DNA of 64,000 nt from Pseudorhodoferax sp047601025 (GTDB lineage: Bacteria; Pseudomonadota; Gammaproteobacteria; Burkholderiales; Burkholderiaceae_C). The notes under the pieces are model-generated. The model saw only the letters and a program-made list of their open reading frames with translations, made no database searches and was not told where the DNA came from. Location of the stretch: contig NZ_JASGJZ010000001.1 of the NCBI RefSeq assembly GCF_047601025.1, positions 4,960,001 through 5,024,000 on the forward strand, in the 5' to 3' direction. Below, one piece after another: positions 26,201 to 33,467 of the stretch; the first letter of the stretch is position 1, and each line of letters starts with the position of its first letter. Position numbers and translations under genes: made by a program.

Positions 26201-26470
26201 CACCGACATCTGCTCGCCCACCAGTGCCTTCAGCTCGAAATGACGGCTCGGCGACAGTGCGTCCACCACCAGCTCGTAGGGCTGGCTCACCGCCTCGCGC
26301 AGCACCAGCCGCTCGGCCACCAGCGCCAGCCGCGGCAGCGCCGTGTCCAGCAGCAGCATCCGGTCGTGCTGGTCCAGCAGCCGGGCGAAGTCCAGCCGCG
26401 ATGACAGATCGGCCAGCGGGCCGGAGGTCAGCGTGGGCATCGTCGATCCGACGGCCGTGCTTGGTGGCAT
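23294..26470 (-). CDS. vgrG: VgrG spike protein 2 (TssI), with long C-terminal extension
   Basis: A 1,058-residue VgrG. The body from the gp27-like base to AFLDGG is nearly identical to vgrG1, with clustered differences around the EVATQGGAQPLSSHDPGQAT segment. The tail is different: a beta domain (NYRDVAALPMVGAPYTVRFA, KGALDAKGHARIDGVP) plus a further ~90 acidic, glutamine-rich residues ending HPEGKETSS. This tail is specific to the PoNe cargo, whose start codon overlaps the vgrG stop. The upstream gene is tssL, 51 nt away, so vgrG2 may share the tssJKL transcript. Confidence 0.95.
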   Translation of the reverse strand: MPPSTAVGSTMPTLTSGPLADLSSRLDFARLLDQHDRMLLLDTALPRLALVAERLVLREAVSQPYELVVDALSPSRHFELKALVGEQMSVRRLQPDGSYAPWHGYVAEAAQLGADGGLARYRLVMRPWLWLLGLRRDSFVYQDKTALEIVEEVFADYPQAQYALQVSEPLRRRSLCVQYRESDLAFVQRLLAEEGLSYHFRHLEGEQARQADEAGQARHRLVITDRQAERDDLGELRFAVQHASANLRGQRDAVTAFMAQRSVVASAVTLASWDYKALSGTAGQAASALALGEIPALEVYDGTGAYRYADAEHAERAAALALAALELQAKRFEGQGSARHLRAGAEFTLVDHPLYGPNTSAPDYAGARTASRQRPDNAFVVLAVEHHASNNLGGQLGGGIARLDEGPTTLEAGTYKCHFHCAPAAAALVPARVRKPTAPGLQTALVVGVANEPVTTERDLRVKVQFAWQRGQAPLAGGLAHASTTDAQGNAPGDERSGTWVRVAVPSAGANWGSAFVPRVGTEVAVQFIEGDIDRPAIVGQLYNGADPPPFAAGADAGVNHPGVISGLHSHALDGAGYNQWVLDDATGQLRMRLASSHAGAQLNLGHLIQQPANSAQRGAWRGAGFEANTQGWASVRAGHGLLVSTTARAGSYGSAQSTQMDAAEAVAQLKAARELGQRLGEVATQGGAQPLSSHDPGQATEQFIQAIDPKADGKHAGMVNGQLAQQAGADGRTLQEGEAGAVAAFARPQVLLETPSTAALASEAGITAFAGQDTSLVAQGDLHQAAGHTYAQVSGRTSSLYTHQGGVKAYAANGPVSLRAHTDALQIWADQEVTVISVNDEIRISARSTIELTGGQSAMVLEGGNITFTCPGTFAVKGATHAFLDGGSNAAEFPNLPGPEKLKHWLELNYRDVAALPMVGAPYTVRFADGTVLKGALDAKGHARIDGVPYETYTVEYGESQLPAEPRFKRDPNPFFGAGIPASQAEAQARLQAFLEQEEAYLQDNFFPDEIAAMQGPGTQADTEAYTADYLMASETSILAEQTDYWQDHPEGKETSS
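23799..26396. repeat. Near-identical 2.6-kb vgrG body, copy B of a direct repeat
   Basis: This is the partner of 18,055-20,652. Identity falls away abruptly at the tail (after the codons for AFLDGG) and at the first ~15 codons, where the two genes have different sequence. Confidence 0.85.
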
Positions 26471-26521
26471 GTCATGGTCCCTCCCGGCGGGCGGCCGGCC
26501 TGCTGCCGGCGCCGGCCGATG

Positions 26522-27292
26522 TCATGGCAAGGTGATGGTCACGTGCGCGGCCTGCGCCGGCAGCGTGATGACGTGGTGGTAGCCGGCCAGGTCGCTCCCG
26601 GTCTGGCGGTCCAGGAAGGCGCGCAGGCCCAGGAAGGCCAGCAGCCCGGCCAGCAGGAACAAGGCGCCCACCACCCACAGCGGCACCTCGTTCCTGAGCC
26701 GGTGGCTGGCCCGGTCCGGCGGCAGCGCGTGCGGCGCGAACTCGGTGCGCCGGCCCTTGAGCTGCGCGATCTCGTCGCCCAGCCGCGCCGTCAGGTAGCC
26801 CAGCTTCTCGGTGCCTTCGATCAGGTACTTGCCCTGGAAGCCCATCAGCAGGCACATGTGGAACACCTCCAGCACCTGCAGCTTGGCCGCGCCCTGCTGG
26901 CGCACCTGCTCCAGCTTGTCGAAGAAGTGCTCGCCCGCCAGCTGCTCGCCGAACATCTCCAGCTGCAGCGGCTTGCGTTCCCAGTTGCCGCGGATGGCCG
27001 ACTGCGACATCAGCACGCGCTCGTCCACCAGGGCGCAGAAGGCGTACTTGGCCAGGTACAGGTCCTCGGCCGGGATGTCCAGCTTGCGCGAGCCGCGCTC
27101 CACCGCGCCCAGGAACTCGCCCAGCCGCGCGCGAAAGCCGTCGGCATCCAGCGCGTTGTAGCCATTGCGCAGCAGGAACAGCATGTAGAAGCCGTCGTAC
27201 ATCAGGTCCAGCAGCGTCTTGGCGTCGGGCCGCGCCGCCATGCGCGTCGAAGGGCCGGGCCGGGCGGAAGCCAGCAGCGAGGGAGCGGTCAT
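26522..27292 (-). CDS. tssL: T6SS inner-membrane protein TssL (DotU/IcmH)
   Basis: A 256-residue DotU-family protein that joins TssJ and TssM in the T6SS membrane complex. The cytoplasmic hook domain includes LLDLMYDGFYMLFLLRNGYN, YLAKYAFCALVDERVLMSQS, EMFGEQLAGEHFFDKLEQVR and CLLMGFQGKY, all typical. A single transmembrane segment lies near the C-terminus (VPLWVVGALFLLAGLLAFLG). The short periplasmic end has no peptidoglycan-binding OmpA domain, so the short form of TssL is present. It follows tssK after 27 nt. Confidence 0.95.
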   Translation of the reverse strand: MTAPSLLASARPGPSTRMAARPDAKTLLDLMYDGFYMLFLLRNGYNALDADGFRARLGEFLGAVERGSRKLDIPAEDLYLAKYAFCALVDERVLMSQSAIRGNWERKPLQLEMFGEQLAGEHFFDKLEQVRQQGAAKLQVLEVFHMCLLMGFQGKYLIEGTEKLGYLTARLGDEIAQLKGRRTEFAPHALPPDRASHRLRNEVPLWVVGALFLLAGLLAFLGLRAFLDRQTGSDLAGYHHVITLPAQAAHVTITLP

Positions 27293-27319
27293 GGGCGAGG
27301 GATTCGTGGTCGGAGCGGA

Positions 27320-28669
27320 TTACTGGTTCAGCGCGAACAGCTCGAGCTGGAGATCCGGCATGCCCGCCGGCGTGTAGATGGTCACCGCCTGCGCCTGCAG
27401 CATGCGTTCGTACAGCGGGCCGCGGCCTTCGAAGGCGAAGTAGTAGGCGCCCGGGCGCACGGGGATCGCCGCCGGCGTCTGCGGCACGTGCACCAGCCGC
27501 ACGCCGCCCATGGCCGACAGCACCAGCTTGTCCACGTCGTCGGGCGCGCCGACCTTGAAGCGCAGCGGCACCGCGTCCACCAGCTCGGCCGCCGGCATCG
27601 CCGCGCTGACGCCGAGGACGAACGACGTGGCCGGCGTGATCTGCTCGCTGTCGAGCCGGCCGATGTGGAACGACGGCTTGGTCTCCGCGAGCGCGATGGC
27701 GAAGTAGCGGGTGGAGATCACGGTCTCCAGCAGTTCGCGGACGATGGCTTCCAGCCGCGCGAACGGCACCTCGGGACGCTCGTGGTCGTAAGCGGGCAGG
27801 TCGGACAGCGTGTGCGTCTTGGAGAAGGTCATCAACGCGCCGGCCAGCTCCATCATGCGTTCGTACAGCCGCTCCGGGTGGAAGCCCGGGTGCTGCCGCA
27901 GGTGCAGCAGTGCCGCGCAGGCGGTGCTGGCCACGTGCAGCAGCCAGAACGAGGCGGTGTCGCCCGAGCGGAACTCGATCACGTGCTTGGACGGCTCGCG
28001 GTGGAAGCCGTACAGCGCCGCCACCTTGGCCTGCAGCATGTCCAGCAACCGGCGCAGCATGGCCGCCAGCGCCGGCGCCGCCTGCACCGACAGGCTGGGG
28101 GCGACGAACCGCGGGTCGAGGTCGAACGCGCCGGCCGCATTGCGGCGCACGCGGCACACCGGCACGCTGACCAGGTGGTCGCGCGGCTCGTGGTCGGCCA
28201 GCAGGCGCACGCTGCGCTGCAGCAGCGACACCTCGGCCTGCGCGGCCTGGGTGAACAGGTCCACCATCTCCGCGGACTGGCGGCGATAGTGCACGGCGCC
28301 GGCATCGGCCGCGTCGTCCAGCGCCACGTTGCCGGCCTGCTGGCGCATCGGCGCGATCGCCGCGTGGAAGACCACTTCCACCGCCTGCGCCGGCAGCGCC
28401 GCCAGGTTGACCGGCGGTGGCAGCGCATCCTCGGCCGGGGCGCTGAACTGCTCGCCGTCGGGGAACACCAGCGACAGCTCGTCCAGCCGCAGCACGCCGC
28501 CGGCCAGGCCGCTGGCGTCCACCGCCAGCCGGCGCACGCCCCAGGCGTACGGGTGCAGCGCGCGCATGGCCTCGGCCAGGCGCCATTCGTGGTAGGCGTC
28601 CTGGCGCTGGAAATGCTGCGGGCGCAGGAACAGGCCCTCGCCCCACAAAACCTTGGAAGATGGAATCAC
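27320..28669 (-). CDS. tssK: T6SS baseplate protein TssK
   Basis: A 449-residue TssK, the adaptor that links the baseplate to the membrane complex. The N-terminus VLWGEGLFLRPQHFQRQD is diagnostic. RRNAAGAFDLDPRFVAPSL, AALYGFHREPSKHVIEFRSG and PERLYERMMELAGALMTFSK are further conserved parts. The length is normal. It is second in the tssJ-K-L order on the minus strand, 22 nt after tssJ. A diverged relic of another tssK occurs near 60.8-61.1 kb. Confidence 0.96.
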   Translation of the reverse strand: MIPSSKVLWGEGLFLRPQHFQRQDAYHEWRLAEAMRALHPYAWGVRRLAVDASGLAGGVLRLDELSLVFPDGEQFSAPAEDALPPPVNLAALPAQAVEVVFHAAIAPMRQQAGNVALDDAADAGAVHYRRQSAEMVDLFTQAAQAEVSLLQRSVRLLADHEPRDHLVSVPVCRVRRNAAGAFDLDPRFVAPSLSVQAAPALAAMLRRLLDMLQAKVAALYGFHREPSKHVIEFRSGDTASFWLLHVASTACAALLHLRQHPGFHPERLYERMMELAGALMTFSKTHTLSDLPAYDHERPEVPFARLEAIVRELLETVISTRYFAIALAETKPSFHIGRLDSEQITPATSFVLGVSAAMPAAELVDAVPLRFKVGAPDDVDKLVLSAMGGVRLVHVPQTPAAIPVRPGAYYFAFEGRGPLYERMLQAQAVTIYTPAGMPDLQLELFALNQ

Positions 28670-28691
28670 GGTCGCTCTCTATATCTTGGAT

Positions 28692-29339
28692 TCAACGCGG
28701 GTCGGACGGCGACAGGCAGCTCACCCCCGCCAGGCGCAGCATCTCGGGCTGCGCGCCCTCGGGCGTGCCCGCGGCCACGCTCATCGCGCAGCCGTGGAGA
28801 CCGACCGTGATGCCGGTCTTCTCCGCATCCTTGGCCTCGAAGGCGAAGCGCCAGCGGCCCTCGGCCGGCGCACGGAACAGCGCCGCCACGGCCAGGTGGG
28901 TGGCCTCCAGCGGCAGGGTCTCCACCACCTCGTGCTTCTGGCCCGGCGACAGCACCAGCTCGCGCACGTCCACCAAGTCGTTGCCGAACGCCGCGCGCTC
29001 GCCCTCGGTCGAGCCGAAGGCCTTGTAGGGCGCGGCCAGGAAGGCGTTGGCGCTCTTCAGCTTGTAGAGCCTGACCACCAGCGACAGCGAGCGGCCCTGC
29101 GGGTCGGTGTTGAGCTGGCTGCCGGCATGGATGCGCAGCGAGACCTTTTTGGGCTTCGGCACCGCCGCCATGGCGGCCGTCACGTCGGCGGCGGGCAGGT
29201 CGGGCTTCTTCAGGCCCGCCAGTTCCATCGTCGCGCCGATCGCCCCGGCCATGAGGGTGCCGGAGCAGCCCGCCAGGCCGGCGCACGCGGCAAGCACTGC
29301 GATGGCGCAGCGAAGGCGCATGCGCGAACGATCCATCAT
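28692..29339 (-). CDS. tssJ: T6SS outer-membrane lipoprotein TssJ
   Basis: A 215-residue lipoprotein with the signal AIAVLAACAGLAGC, so the mature protein starts at the Cys of LAGC. The mature part has SLRIHAGSQLNTDPQGRSLS, VRLYKLKSANAF and VVETLPLEATHLAVAALFRA, the transthyretin-like TssJ fold that holds TssM at the outer membrane. The start at 29339 or 29336 fits the signal peptide; longer versions add cysteine-rich noise. tssJ is the first gene of the minus-strand arm and faces the tssB arm across a ~250-bp gap. Confidence 0.92.
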   Translation of the reverse strand: MMDRSRMRLRCAIAVLAACAGLAGCSGTLMAGAIGATMELAGLKKPDLPAADVTAAMAAVPKPKKVSLRIHAGSQLNTDPQGRSLSLVVRLYKLKSANAFLAAPYKAFGSTEGERAAFGNDLVDVRELVLSPGQKHEVVETLPLEATHLAVAALFRAPAEGRWRFAFEAKDAEKTGITVGLHGCAMSVAAGTPEGAQPEMLRLAGVSCLSPSDPR

Positions 29340-29510
29340 GAAATTTCGAACGAGGAGCGGCATGGCAGCCGCGGAAAAGCCCGCAATCGTACCCGGTCGC
29401 CCCAGGGCATTCGCGCATGCTGGAGCGTTTGCCGACATCCGTTTCCCCAGAGTCGGGGGTCTGCACGGAATGCGAAGGAATCGATGCGAGAAGGATGCCG
29501 ATGCGGGAAT

Positions 29511-29544
29511 TGTACACAAGAGTACACATCCAACTTGGTATGAT
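29511..29544 (+). promoter_or_regulatory. Candidate promoter and operator of the tssBC-hcp arm
   Basis: An inverted repeat TGTAC-N6-GTACA (29,511-29,526) is followed by an extended -10-like TGGTATGAT (29,536-29,544), 46 nt before the TPR lipoprotein start. The repeat sits where the -35 would be, so a regulator bound there could repress or replace -35 contacts. The rest of the divergent gap 29,340-29,590 shows nothing else clear. No sigma-54 site of correct spacing was found. Confidence 0.45.
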
Positions 29545-29590
29545 CGGCTGGTTTTGCCTTTCGCACCATCGCGAGCGTTCACGTACTGCA

Positions 29591-30250
29591 ATGCCTGCCG
29601 CCTCACACCGCCTTTTGCTCGTCTGCGCCTTGACAAGCACCACCCTGTGGCTTGCAGCCTGCAGCACCACACCCAAGCCCGCCGCGACGCCGGTGCCCCT
29701 GGTTTCCAGCGTCGCGCCGCTGGAGCAGTTCATGTCCGATGCGGCACGGTCCGGCCAGGAAGGTGACCGCAGCGGCGAACGCGACACCTACCGCAAGGCG
29801 GCCCAGGCCTATCCCACCAGCAAGGAGCCGTGGCTCAAGCTGGCCCAGGGCTATTTCGATGCAGCCGACTACGGCAATGCCATCCTCGCCGCCCAGGAAG
29901 CGCTGCAGCGCGACGCCGACGACAAGGTGGCCAACAGCCTGCTCGCCGTCAGCGGACTGCGCGTGTCGGCCAGCGCCCTGGCCTCGATGCGCAAGCGCCA
30001 GGACCTGAGCGGGGACACCCGCCGCCAGGCCGAGGACATCGTCAAGTCGCTGCGCGAATCACTGGGCGAAACGGTGCTGGTGCCGGCCGCGCCGGCAGCC
30101 GATGCCGCGCCGACGGCGCGCCGGCCCAACGCGCCCGCGCGTCCGCGGCCGGCCGCTGCGCCCAGGCCCAAGCCCGCGGCAGCGGCCCAGCCCACCGCCG
30201 CACCGGCTCCAGCGGCAAAGCCGGCGAATCCGTTCGACACGCTGAAGTGA
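29591..30250 (+). CDS. T6SS-associated TPR lipoprotein
   Basis: A 219-residue protein starting MPAASHRLLLVCALTSTTLW with the lipobox LAACS, so it should be an outer-membrane lipoprotein. Residues about 60-140 contain helical pairs of the TPR type (EPWLKLAQGYFDAADYGNAI, AAQEALQRDADDKVANSLLA). The last third is an Ala/Pro-rich stretch. Similar genes stand before tssB in T6SS loci of related Burkholderiales, but the function is unknown to me. It heads the plus-strand arm, 57 nt before tssB. Confidence 0.75.
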   Translation: MPAASHRLLLVCALTSTTLWLAACSTTPKPAATPVPLVSSVAPLEQFMSDAARSGQEGDRSGERDTYRKAAQAYPTSKEPWLKLAQGYFDAADYGNAILAAQEALQRDADDKVANSLLAVSGLRVSASALASMRKRQDLSGDTRRQAEDIVKSLRESLGETVLVPAAPAADAAPTARRPNAPARPRPAAAPRPKPAAAAQPTAAPAPAAKPANPFDTLK

Positions 30251-30307
30251 GCCGCGGCGGCCGCCGCCGCCTCCTCCTCGATCAACCCAACGAACCAAGG
30301 GAAAACC

Positions 30308-30823
30308 ATGGCCAAGAAAGACAGCGTCCAGAAGCGGCTCGAGAAAATCCGCCCCCCCCGGGTGCAGCTCAGCTATGACGTGCAGGTCGGCGACGCGACC
30401 GAGCAGAAGGAAATCCCCTTCGTCACCGGCGTGGTGGGCGACTTCACCGGCAAGGCGGACCCCGACCACCCGCTGCCCAAGCTGAAGGAACGCAAGTTCG
30501 TCAACATCGACCTCGACAACTTCGACGACGTGATGGAAGGCATGGCGCCCAAGGCCGCATACCGGGTGAAGAACAAGCTCGATCCCGACGGCGGCGAATT
30601 CGCGGTCAACCTGAACTTCAAGCGCTTCGACGACTTCCGGCCCGAAGCCGTGGCGCAGCAGGTGGAACCGCTGCGCAAGCTGGTGGAGGCGCGCACCAAG
30701 CTCTCCGACCTGCGCAACAAGCTGGCCGGCAACGACAAGCTGGAAGACATCCTGGGCGAAGTGCTCGGCAACACCGAGAAGCTGAAGCAGCTCGGCGACG
30801 AAGCCCAGAAATCGGACGAGTGA
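30308..30823 (+). CDS. tssB: T6SS sheath small subunit TssB (VipA)
   Basis: A 171-residue TssB that forms the contractile sheath with TssC. MAKKDSVQKRLEKIRPPRVQ at the start, then EIPFVTGVVGDFTG, KLKERKFVNIDLDNFDDVM and RVKNKLDPDGGEFAVNLNF are family hallmarks. The C-terminal helix (LRNKLAGNDKLEDILGEVL) is the part that meets TssC. The tssC start is 4 nt after the stop. Confidence 0.97.
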   Translation: MAKKDSVQKRLEKIRPPRVQLSYDVQVGDATEQKEIPFVTGVVGDFTGKADPDHPLPKLKERKFVNIDLDNFDDVMEGMAPKAAYRVKNKLDPDGGEFAVNLNFKRFDDFRPEAVAQQVEPLRKLVEARTKLSDLRNKLAGNDKLEDILGEVLGNTEKLKQLGDEAQKSDE

Positions 30824-30827
30824 GACC

Positions 30828-32312
30828 ATGACCCAGACCGCCGCTACACAAGCCGCCCCGCAGGCCGCTGCCGCCGACGCCAGCCTGCTCGACCAGATCG
30901 TCAGCCAGAGCAAGGTCGCCCGCTCCGACAGCGAGCACAGCCGTGCGCGCGACATCATCGCCGAGCTGGTGCGCGAGGTGATGCAGGGCACCGTCGTCGT
31001 CTCCGACAACCTGGCGGCCACGCTCGATGCACGCGTCGCCGAGATCGACCGCCTGATCTCCGAGCAGCTGTCCGAGGTGATGCACCACCCCGACTTCCAG
31101 AAGCTGGAGTCGAGCTGGCGCGGCCTGCACTACCTGTGCAAGCACACCTCGACCGGCACGATGCAGAAGATCCAGATCTTCAACTGCACCAAGAAGGAAC
31201 TGGTCCGCGACTTCCAGACCGCGATCGATTTCGACCAGAGCTCGCTGTTCAAGAAGGTGTACGAGGACGAATTCGGCACCTTCGGCGGCGCGCCCTTCGG
31301 CGTGCTGATCGGCGACTTCGAGTTCACCCGCCAGGCCGAGGACATGTATTTCCTCGAGCAGATGTCGCATGTCGCGGCGGCGGCGCACGCCCCCTTCATC
31401 TCGGCCGCCTCGCCCGAATTGTTCGGCCTGGAGACCTACACCGAACTGGGCCGTCCGCGCGACCTGGCCAAGGTGTTCGATACGGTCGACTACGCCAAGT
31501 GGAAGTCCTTCCGCGAAGCCGAGGATTCGCGCTACGTGGGCCTGACGCTGCCGCGCTTCCTGGGCCGCCTGCCCTACAACCCCAAGGACGGCACCACCAC
31601 CGAGGGCTTCAACTTCGTGGAAGAGGTGGACGGTGCCGACCACCGCCGCTACCTGTGGGTGAACACCGCCTACGCCTTCGGCGCGCGGTTGACCGCGGCG
31701 TTCGAGAACCACGGCTGGTGCGCCGCCATCCGCGGGGTGGAAGGTGGTGGCTTGGTCGAGGACCTGCCCACCCACACCTTCAAGACCGACGATGGTGAAG
31801 TGGCGCTGAAGTGCCCGACCGAGATCGCCATCACCGACCGCCGCGAGAAAGAACTGTCCGACCTGGGCTTCATTCCGCTGGTGCATTGCAAGAACACCGA
31901 CTACGCCGCCTTCTTCGGCGCGCAGTCTGCGCAAAAGCCCAAGAAGTACGACACCGATGCGGCCAACGCCAATGCGGCGCTGTCGGCGCAGCTGCAGTAC
32001 ATGTTCGCCGTGTGCCGCATCGCCCACTACATGAAGGCGATGATGCGCGACAAGATCGGCAGCTTCGCCACCACCCTCGACGTCGAGCGCCACCTGCACA
32101 ACTGGCTGATGCAGTACGTGGTCGATGCCGACGACGCCTCGCAGGAAATGCGCGCCCAGCGCCCGCTGCGCCAGGCGGAGGTCGAGGTCGAAGAAGTGCC
32201 GGGGCGACCCGGCGTGTACCGTGCGGTGGCATTCGTGCGACCGCACTTCCAGCTGGACGAACTGTCCGTCTCGCTGCGTCTCGTCGCTGAAATGCCTGCG
32301 GGCAAGAAGTGA
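30828..32312 (+). CDS. tssC: T6SS sheath large subunit TssC (VipB)
   Basis: A 494-residue TssC. LESSWRGLHYLCKHTSTGTM, GVLIGDFEFTRQAEDMYFLE, LTLPRFLGRLPYNPKDG and DLGFIPLVHCKNTDYAAFFG are strongly conserved. QAEVEVEEVPGRPGVYRAVA near the C-terminus is the sheath strand. The length is normal. The gene lies between tssB (4 nt) and hcp (39 nt), the standard order. Confidence 0.97.
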   Translation: MTQTAATQAAPQAAAADASLLDQIVSQSKVARSDSEHSRARDIIAELVREVMQGTVVVSDNLAATLDARVAEIDRLISEQLSEVMHHPDFQKLESSWRGLHYLCKHTSTGTMQKIQIFNCTKKELVRDFQTAIDFDQSSLFKKVYEDEFGTFGGAPFGVLIGDFEFTRQAEDMYFLEQMSHVAAAAHAPFISAASPELFGLETYTELGRPRDLAKVFDTVDYAKWKSFREAEDSRYVGLTLPRFLGRLPYNPKDGTTTEGFNFVEEVDGADHRRYLWVNTAYAFGARLTAAFENHGWCAAIRGVEGGGLVEDLPTHTFKTDDGEVALKCPTEIAITDRREKELSDLGFIPLVHCKNTDYAAFFGAQSAQKPKKYDTDAANANAALSAQLQYMFAVCRIAHYMKAMMRDKIGSFATTLDVERHLHNWLMQYVVDADDASQEMRAQRPLRQAEVEVEEVPGRPGVYRAVAFVRPHFQLDELSVSLRLVAEMPAGKK

Positions 32313-32351
32313 CTTTTTCGTGTGGCCGTGTATATCCAAGGGTAAGTAAAG

Positions 32352-32876
32352 ATGAAAGATATCTACATCAAGTTCGGCAACCCGCTGAATGGCAAGAAGA
32401 TCGAGGGCGAATCGCGCGACCAGGAGCACAAGAAGCCCTGGTTCGAGGTTTCCAGCTGGACCCACCTGATCCGCCAGCCGAAGTCGGCCACGGCCTCCAA
32501 TGCCGGCGGCCACACCGCCGAGCGCTGCGAGCACGGCGAAATGGTCTTCACCAAGGACCTGGACCTGATCAGCCCCCAGCTGTGGGAAGCCTGCTCGGCC
32601 GGTACGCTGTACGACGATGTGGAAATCCACTTCATGCGCGCCAACGGCACGCAGGGCCGGGTGCAGTACCTGACCATCAAGCTGAAGAAGGTGATCGTGG
32701 CCTCGGTCACGCCCGAAGTGGTGGGTGAAGGCCTGCCCACCGAGACCTTCAGCCTGAAGTACGCCGCCGTGCAGTGGGAATACGTCCAACAGACGATGGA
32801 CGGCAAGATCCAGAAGGGTTCGCCGGCGATGTGGAGCCTGGCGACCAACAAGCCGGTGTTCGAAGCACCCAACTGA
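32352..32876 (+). CDS. hcp: T6SS tube protein Hcp (TssD)
   Basis: A 174-residue Hcp, the ring protein that builds the inner tube and is exported. It starts MKDIYIKFGNPLNGKKIEGE. WFEVSSWTHLIRQPKSATAS, EMVFTKDLDLISPQLWEACS and PTETFSLKYAAVQWEY are family positions. AAGTAAAG before the ATG serves as ribosome site. A strong hairpin just after the gene could end part of the transcripts, matching the need for far more Hcp than baseplate subunits. Confidence 0.97.
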   Translation: MKDIYIKFGNPLNGKKIEGESRDQEHKKPWFEVSSWTHLIRQPKSATASNAGGHTAERCEHGEMVFTKDLDLISPQLWEACSAGTLYDDVEIHFMRANGTQGRVQYLTIKLKKVIVASVTPEVVGEGLPTETFSLKYAAVQWEYVQQTMDGKIQKGSPAMWSLATNKPVFEAPN

Positions 32877-32901
32877 TCGCTTTCGCCAGCTGATCATGAC
32901 C

Positions 32902-32926
32902 ACGCGGGGCGGTTGGCGCCCCGCGT
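32902..32926 (+). terminator. Strong hairpin after hcp, possible attenuating terminator
   Basis: ACGCGGGGCG (32,902-32,911) and CGCCCCGCGT (32,917-32,926) form a perfect 10-bp stem with a 5-base loop, followed by TTCATT. The run of T is short, so partial termination or protection of the hcp 3' end is more likely than a full stop. tssE begins 21 nt later. Confidence 0.65.
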
Positions 32927-32946
32927 TTCATTGTGGGAGGAAGACG

Positions 32947-33444
32947 GTGGCTTCGAACCTGCGCATCCGCCGCAGCGTGCTTGACCGCCTGCTGGCCGAA
33001 GACGCGCCCATCGGCCTGGTGATGACGCAGTCCGTGGCGCAGCTGCGCGACGCGGTGGCACGCGACATCGAGACCCTGCTGAACACCCGCGCGCCGATGG
33101 ACTTCGAGCGCATGCCGGGCATGCCCCATGCGCGCGATTCGGTGCTGACCTTCGGCGTGCGCGACTTCGTCGGCCGCGTGCTCAGCAATTCGGAAGAGCA
33201 GCGCTACGTCGGGCGCAGCCTGGCCACTGCCATCGAGACGCACGAGCCACGCCTGACGCAGGTGCAGGTGCGCTTCCACGACGAGCAGGCCGGCCAGTCC
33301 ACCAACTCCCTCAGCTTCACCATCCGCGCGCTGCTGGTCGTGCACCCGACGAAGGAGGCCGTGAGCTTCGACGCCGTACTGCAGCCGTCGGTGTCGCGCT
33401 TCTCGGTCATGCAGGCGCGCTTCGGCGCCGGCACGGCCGCCTGA
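32947..33444 (+). CDS. tssE: T6SS baseplate protein TssE (gp25-like)
   Basis: A 165-residue gp25-like protein. GTG at 32,947 is taken as the start because GGAGGA stands at 32,936-32,941, directly before it. The ATG at 32,896 lies upstream of the terminator hairpin and would put the hairpin inside the gene. SVLDRLLAEDAP, LLNTRAPMDFERM, SVLTFGVRDFVGRVL and LTQVQVRFHDEQ are the recognisable parts. The stop is 23 nt before tssF. Confidence 0.9.
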   Translation: MASNLRIRRSVLDRLLAEDAPIGLVMTQSVAQLRDAVARDIETLLNTRAPMDFERMPGMPHARDSVLTFGVRDFVGRVLSNSEEQRYVGRSLATAIETHEPRLTQVQVRFHDEQAGQSTNSLSFTIRALLVVHPTKEAVSFDAVLQPSVSRFSVMQARFGAGTAA

Positions 33445-33467
33445 CCGCCCCAGCCCCCCCCGCGCCG

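Noticed and set aside
17769..26470. CRISPR-like or tandem short repeat structure
   Set aside because: The repetition is one long direct repeat of vgrG bodies, not short spaced repeats. No CRISPR array, tRNA or rRNA gene was seen in the window.
29530..29565. Possible sigma-54 promoter (TGG...TTTTGC) before the T6SS plus-strand arm
   Set aside because: The spacing between the GG and GC elements is wrong by several bases.
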